Source of the DNA: Clostridia bacterium
GTDB lineage: Bacteria; Bacillota; Clostridia; Oscillospirales; CAG-272
Assembly (NCBI GenBank): GCA_900763885.1
Contig: CAAFLY010000225.1
Span: 1 to 18,831, forward strand
Direction of reading: 5' to 3'
DNA: 18,831 nucleotides
The notes below the pieces were generated by a model. The model was not told where the DNA came from and searched no databases. It saw only the letters and a program-made list of their open reading frames with translations. Positions 15,419-18,831 of this stretch are shown one piece after another. Each line of letters begins with the position of its first letter. Within the stretch, counting starts at the first letter, position 1. A program made the translations under genes and the position numbers.

Positions 15419-15440
15419 TTCTGCGCAAAATACAGGATCG
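15419..15440 (+). repeat. short half-copy of the leader repeat in the lipoprotein leader
   Basis: TTCTGCGCAAAATACAGGAT on the plus strand shares CTGCGCAAAA and TACAGGAT with the segment at 7753-7774, and TTCTGCGCAAAA with the 3' arm of element B. It begins about 8 bases after the predicted transcription start. Confidence 0.4.
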
Positions 15441-15457
15441 AAAGCTCGGAGGTTATC

Positions 15458-16936
15458 ATGAAGAAACAGAAAGCATCATCCATTGTTCTCGCGCTGCTTC
15501 TTGCCGTATCCGCGTGTACCGCCTGTGTCGGAGAAACCCAGCCGGAGTCAAAGGAAACCGCGACGGAACCTGTGACGCAGGTCGAAACCGAAACGGAAAC
15601 CACCCGATACGCGGCGGAACTGCCCGCGCGGGATTTCGAGGGAGAGGCGTTTACTTTCTATGCACGCATCTACAGCGGCACATGGGACGCGAAGGATCTG
15701 CTGGCGGAAGGAATAACGGGTGAAAAAATCAATGACGCTCTGTACGAAAGACAGACCTATCTGGAAGATACATACAATCTTTCACTCCATGTGGTCCCGA
15801 GCGGCAATGACGACATTCTCGCCAGCGTAAAAACCTTTGTCAACGCAGGAGACGACACGTATCAGGCCATCATCGGCAAGGTGTATAACATGGCGTCTCT
15901 GACGCTCTCGGGAATGCTCATGGATCTGCACGAGGTGGACAATATTGATCTCACGAAGCCATGGTGGGGGCAGGTCATGAACGATTCCGTGTCCGTCGGC
16001 GGCAAGCAGCATTACGCGGTGGGGGATCTGTTCATCAACGACAACCAGTCGGAGCGGATCTATTACTTCAATAAGGGGCTTGCGGAGCAGCTTGGGATCG
16101 GCAATCTTTATGAGACGGTGCGCGAGGGAAAGTGGACGATCGATACGTTCATGAAATGCAACGAAGCGGCGCTGACGGATCTCAATGGCGACGGAAAATA
16201 CACGCGTGACGCGGATCGGTTCGGGACCATGGCGCAGCCGCAGCATCTCGGCTTCGGTCTGTATCTCGGCGCCGGACAAATGGTCATCGGCAAGGATGAA
16301 AACGATCTCCCGTACTTCCAGGCAGCGCAGCCGGACGCCATTGACATCATGGTCACGATCGCGGAAAAAATCGGCGGCAATCCCTCGATCAGCAACAGCG
16401 GGGATGCCGTACTAAGCCCTCTGTATCCGGACAACCTTGTCTATTTTACAGAGGGACGCGTACTCTTCAGCCCGGAGGTGCTTATACACATTGAGACCAT
16501 GCGGGACAGTGATGTGGACATCGGGATCCTGCCCGTGCCGAAATTCACCGAAGCACAGGAAAACTATTACTGTTATGCGGACGGTCACTGTGTCAACGCG
16601 ATTGGCGTGCCGGTGACGAATCTGGAGAGCGAAAAAATCGGATTTGTGCTGGAAGCGATGGCAGCGGAATCGAAAAACAATCTGACGCCGGCTTATTTTG
16701 AGGTGTGTCTGACGGACAAATACGTACGCGATCCCGATTCCGCGGAAATGCTCTCTCTTGTGATGGAAAGTGCCGTGCTGGATCTCGGCGAAATATACCA
16801 GTGGAACGGCATAACGAGCACCGTATCTGAAGCGATCAACAACGGCTCCGCGATCGCGTCCACGATCACCGCGAAGGAATCCGCTGTCAACAAATCCATG
16901 GAAAAGACCGTAAAGGCGATCCTGGGAGGAGAATGA
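15458..16936 (+). CDS. extracellular solute-binding lipoprotein (family 1-like)
   Basis: A 492-residue protein with a lipoprotein signal: positive N-terminus MKKQK, hydrophobic stretch 8-17, and lipobox VSAC with lipidated C20. A Thr/Glu-rich linker (about 24-50) leads to the mature domain AFTFYARIY..., which resembles ABC sugar-binding proteins. A DLNGDGKYTRDADRFG segment (about 240-255) looks like a calcium-binding loop (DxNxDGKxTxDAD), typical of this clostridial group. It is expected to be anchored outside the membrane and to hand a sugar or oligosaccharide to an ABC importer, but no permease or ATPase gene is in the window. GGAGG lies 5 bases before the ATG. The stop overlaps the next gene, so the two are probably translated together. 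Confidence 0.9.
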   Translation: MKKQKASSIVLALLLAVSACTACVGETQPESKETATEPVTQVETETETTRYAAELPARDFEGEAFTFYARIYSGTWDAKDLLAEGITGEKINDALYERQTYLEDTYNLSLHVVPSGNDDILASVKTFVNAGDDTYQAIIGKVYNMASLTLSGMLMDLHEVDNIDLTKPWWGQVMNDSVSVGGKQHYAVGDLFINDNQSERIYYFNKGLAEQLGIGNLYETVREGKWTIDTFMKCNEAALTDLNGDGKYTRDADRFGTMAQPQHLGFGLYLGAGQMVIGKDENDLPYFQAAQPDAIDIMVTIAEKIGGNPSISNSGDAVLSPLYPDNLVYFTEGRVLFSPEVLIHIETMRDSDVDIGILPVPKFTEAQENYYCYADGHCVNAIGVPVTNLESEKIGFVLEAMAAESKNNLTPAYFEVCLTDKYVRDPDSAEMLSLVMESAVLDLGEIYQWNGITSTVSEAINNGSAIASTITAKESAVNKSMEKTVKAILGGE

Positions 16937-16938
16937 GC

Positions 16939-18315
16939 ATGGCAAAGCAATATCACATCACCGATTTTGGCGCGTCCGTGCATGCTTCGGACAACACGAC
17001 GGCGATTCAGGCCGCGATCGATTCCTGCTTCCGGGAAGGTGGCGGCGCGGTTGTGGTTCCCGCTGGCGTGTTTCTGAGCGGTGACATCCGGCTGCGCAGC
17101 CATGTGACCCTGTATCTCACCGCGAACGCCGTGCTTCGTGGAATCCGCGATCCGCGCGCGTATTATCACTACCAGTCCGATACCGTGGAGCCGCTTTCTC
17201 CCGATTGGTACGCCGGAAATACGCCGGATATGACGGAAAAGCAGACTTTTCACGACGGTAAGATCCCCCCAGGCTGCCGCTGGTGCCATGGACTCATCCG
17301 CGCGATCCATGCCGAGGATGTGGCGATTGTCGGGGAAAAGGGCGCCGTGATCGATGGGGCCGACTGCTACGACGCGATCGGCGAGGAATATTATCGGGGA
17401 CCACATGCCATCAGCATGGAGGACTGTCAGAACGTCTATCTATCCGGCTACACGGTGAAAAACAGCGCGAATTGGGCGCACGCGATCTTCCGCAGCGCGA
17501 ATATCCATGTGCGGTCTGTTACGGTGCTTGCCGGTCACGATGGCGTACATTTCACCGCCTGTCGGAATATAGCTGTGGAGGACTGCGCGTTTTACACAGG
17601 GGATGACTGTGTGGCGGGACTGGATCTCGTAAACGTACATGTGAAAAACTGCGTGCTCAATACGGCATGCAGCGCGTTTCGGATGGGCGGAACCAACGTC
17701 TATATCGAAAACTGCCATATGTATGGTCCGGCGGCGTATCTGTTCCGCGGCAGTCTGACACCGGAGGAAAAGGCCGCCTCCATGCCGTCGCTTGCCAATC
17801 CCGACAAAATCACGCGCGACGCAGCAGGACACCGATTCAATATGCTCTCCGCGTACACGTATTACGCTGATTTCACAAGCGATATCCCGGTTGCGCCGGG
17901 CAATGTCGTGCTCGAGAGATGCCGGATCGAGAACGCGGATCGACTGGTCCACTACAACTATTCCGGCAATGAACCGTGGCAGAAGAACAAGCCGCTCCAT
18001 AGTCTGCGCCTGTCCGGGATCCACGCAACGGGTGTGACCCTGCCGTTGAACGTGTACGGAGACCGTGAAAAACCGATTCGCATGGAGATCACGGACTCCG
18101 AGATTCATTTTCGTGACGAGGTCGAACCGGATGCGTTCTGTCATCTCTGCCACCACGACTGGTTCCGGCTGCAAAACACGACGATCACCTACAAGGGAAA
18201 CGGCGCGCTCGTGAAAACATGGTCGGACAAGGGCGAGATCCGCATGGAAGATCTGACCGCGCCAAGCGGGGAAATCGTCAAAGCGGAAGAACCGTTTTTC
18301 GCACAGGCAATATAG
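16939..18315 (+). CDS. GH28-like right-handed beta-helix protein (polygalacturonase family)
   Basis: A 458-residue protein opening YHITDFGAS...TTAIQAAIDSC, the usual start of GH28 and pectate-lyase-3-like helices, and with repeated Asn- and Val-rich rungs. The acidic motifs are GHDGVHF (D201) and TGDDCVAG (D222 and D223), at the places of the three catalytic aspartates. The later GHG motif is replaced by ACSAFRMGG, so the usual histidine is missing. An ATG at 16933 overlaps the lipoprotein stop as ATGA but lies only 3 bases after GGGAGG. The ATG at 16939 is 9 bases away and is preferred. With no signal peptide, it probably processes imported galacturonide-type oligosaccharides in the cytoplasm. 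Activity is uncertain because of the missing histidine. Confidence 0.88.
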   Translation: MAKQYHITDFGASVHASDNTTAIQAAIDSCFREGGGAVVVPAGVFLSGDIRLRSHVTLYLTANAVLRGIRDPRAYYHYQSDTVEPLSPDWYAGNTPDMTEKQTFHDGKIPPGCRWCHGLIRAIHAEDVAIVGEKGAVIDGADCYDAIGEEYYRGPHAISMEDCQNVYLSGYTVKNSANWAHAIFRSANIHVRSVTVLAGHDGVHFTACRNIAVEDCAFYTGDDCVAGLDLVNVHVKNCVLNTACSAFRMGGTNVYIENCHMYGPAAYLFRGSLTPEEKAASMPSLANPDKITRDAAGHRFNMLSAYTYYADFTSDIPVAPGNVVLERCRIENADRLVHYNYSGNEPWQKNKPLHSLRLSGIHATGVTLPLNVYGDREKPIRMEITDSEIHFRDEVEPDAFCHLCHHDWFRLQNTTITYKGNGALVKTWSDKGEIRMEDLTAPSGEIVKAEEPFFAQAI

Positions 18316-18398
18316 AATGCGTGGATTGAGGTTGATTTTATAACCAAGAGGCGCAGCCCAAAGCCCTTCGACGCCCAATGTTACAGCGTATCCGGAAA

Positions 18399-18444
18399 AA
18401 ACGCGATGGTACAGCCCCAAAAGCCGTATCATCGCGTTTCTTTT
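18399..18444 (+). terminator. rho-independent terminator of the lipoprotein/GH28-like operon
   Basis: AAACGCGATGGTACAGC (18399-18415) pairs with GCCGTATCATCGCGTTT (18423-18439), apart from two wobble pairs, around a loop of about 7 bases. TTTCTTTT follows. It lies 84 bases after the GH28-like stop. Confidence 0.92.
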
Positions 18445-18614
18445 GTACGGATTGCCGCTTGGCTTTGCCGGATTTTGGAAATGTGCAGACACAGTGCAAC
18501 CTGTGGTTGGATGCGTGCTGTAGAATTCCCGAAATGTCCTATTGCAGGTTGTGAAAAAATGCGGTATACTGTAGATGTGATCCGGATCGCAAATTTTGTA
18601 AAGGAGAACAGAAT
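18445..18614. other. intergenic region upstream of the Xre gene
   Basis: No gene was found between the operon terminator and the regulator gene. It holds the promoter below and, right by its predicted transcription start, the 10-bp palindrome GATCCGGATC (18579-18588), a candidate autoregulatory operator. Confidence 0.5.
18542..18570 (+). promoter_or_regulatory. sigma-A promoter of the Xre-type gene
   Basis: TTGCAG (18542-18547), 17 bases, TATACT (18565-18570). Predicted start is near 18577. Confidence 0.72.
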
Positions 18615-18779
18615 ATGCTCAATATGCAAATATTCGGCGAAAAGCTGCGGGAACACCGACGGACGCGCGGATTGACCCAGGAGGAGGTAGCGGCAAAAAT
18701 CGGTGTATCAGCACAGGCGATCTCAAAGTGGGAGAACTGGGCTTCCCATAGTAAAAGCAACACTATAGTTACTCTATAA
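18615..18779 (+). pseudogene. Xre-type helix-turn-helix regulator, truncated by insertion
   Basis: Residues 7-41 (FGEKLREHRRTRG, LTQEEVAAKIGVSAQAISKWEN) are a clear HTH_3 domain. Immediately after KWEN, where family members normally continue G-x-x-x-P-D, the frame reads WASHSKSNTIVTL and stops at 18777. Family resemblance therefore ends at 18737, and the base composition becomes AT-rich. The intact gene would encode a full-length repressor with a C-terminal domain. AAGGAGA lies 7 bases before the ATG. The remnant keeps half to two thirds of the DNA-binding domain and is unlikely to be functional. Confidence 0.85.
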
Positions 18780-18831
18780 TTCCGATAAAGCGGTAGTAGA
18801 TTTCGATTTTCTGAATTCTTTCGCCGCTTTC
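18738..18831. mobile_element. end of an inserted mobile element (large serine recombinase type)
   Basis: The insertion begins at or near TGGGCTTCCCA (18738-18748), itself an interrupted inverted repeat. It separates the Xre coding sequence from the 3' end of a recombinase-like gene on the other strand, 31 bases inward. Having the recombinase gene at one end facing the attachment site is normal for Tn4451-like elements and related integrative elements. The other end and the target duplication, if any, lie outside the window. Confidence 0.65.
18769..18831 (-). CDS. C-terminus of a large serine recombinase, DUF4368-like (partial)
   Basis: The last 20 codons before a TAA read ESGERIQKIEIYYRFIGIIE. 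The pattern K-I-x-I-Y-Y-x-F-I-G-x-I at the very end is what is seen at the C-terminus of DUF4368-containing large serine recombinases (TnpX/Tn4451 type) in Clostridia. Only 20 residues are available, so the assignment is by pattern only, and the catalytic N-terminal resolvase domain is beyond the window edge. It probably carried out insertion into the neighbouring Xre gene. Confidence 0.55.
   Translation of the reverse strand, partial: ESGERIQKIEIYYRFIGIIE

Overview
The window looks like chromosomal DNA of a gut-type member of class Clostridia (Bacillota). This is inferred from strong Shine-Dalgarno sequences before almost every gene, consensus sigma-A promoters, a lipoprotein with a Thr/Glu-rich linker, a cytoplasmic presequence-type M16 protease, an Amidase_6 protein and a Tn4451-like recombinase tail. 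The DNA is GC-rich, so long antisense frames are common and were disregarded. No rRNA, tRNA or CRISPR array was seen.

Layout. 1-145 is a leader of unknown content. 146-2185 (+) encodes a large putative glycosidase-like protein. It converges, through a bidirectional terminator, on a minus-strand cluster at 2279-7556, transcribed in the order sugar isomerase/epimerase-like protein, ADP-ribosylglycohydrolase, M16C peptidase. 7800-10393 (-) is a translationally coupled pair, MATE exporter then RlmI-type rRNA methyltransferase. 10521-11708 (+) and 11769-13040 (-) are two convergent, similarly built, unclassified TIM-barrel (glycosidase-like) proteins sharing a terminator. 13265-14485 (-) is an Eis-like acetyltransferase with a perfect consensus promoter, and 14652-15230 (-) an Amidase_6 protein. 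15458-18315 (+) is a two-gene operon, a solute-binding lipoprotein followed by a GH28-like beta-helix protein, ending in a strong terminator. At the right edge a Xre-type regulator gene is cut at codon 41 by foreign DNA. That DNA holds, on the opposite strand, the last 20 codons of what looks like a large serine recombinase.

Together the genes suggest carbohydrate scavenging. A surface lipoprotein binds a sugar or oligosaccharide, and several enzymes without signal peptides (three glycosidase-like proteins, a GH28-like protein, an isomerase) would work on imported glycans inside the cell. No ABC permease lies in the window, so the importer must be elsewhere.

The most interesting observation is a pair of related, about 85-nt, inverted-repeat elements (7623-7707 and 13076-13160). 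Each starts at the predicted transcription start of a minus-strand carbohydrate-related gene (isomerase and TIM-barrel protein) and can fold into a matching long hairpin. Diverged half-copies lie at 7753-7779, 14613-14641 and 15419-15440. They are either an undescribed cis-acting leader RNA or a small palindromic repeat family. The other main finding is the mobile-element junction at the right end.
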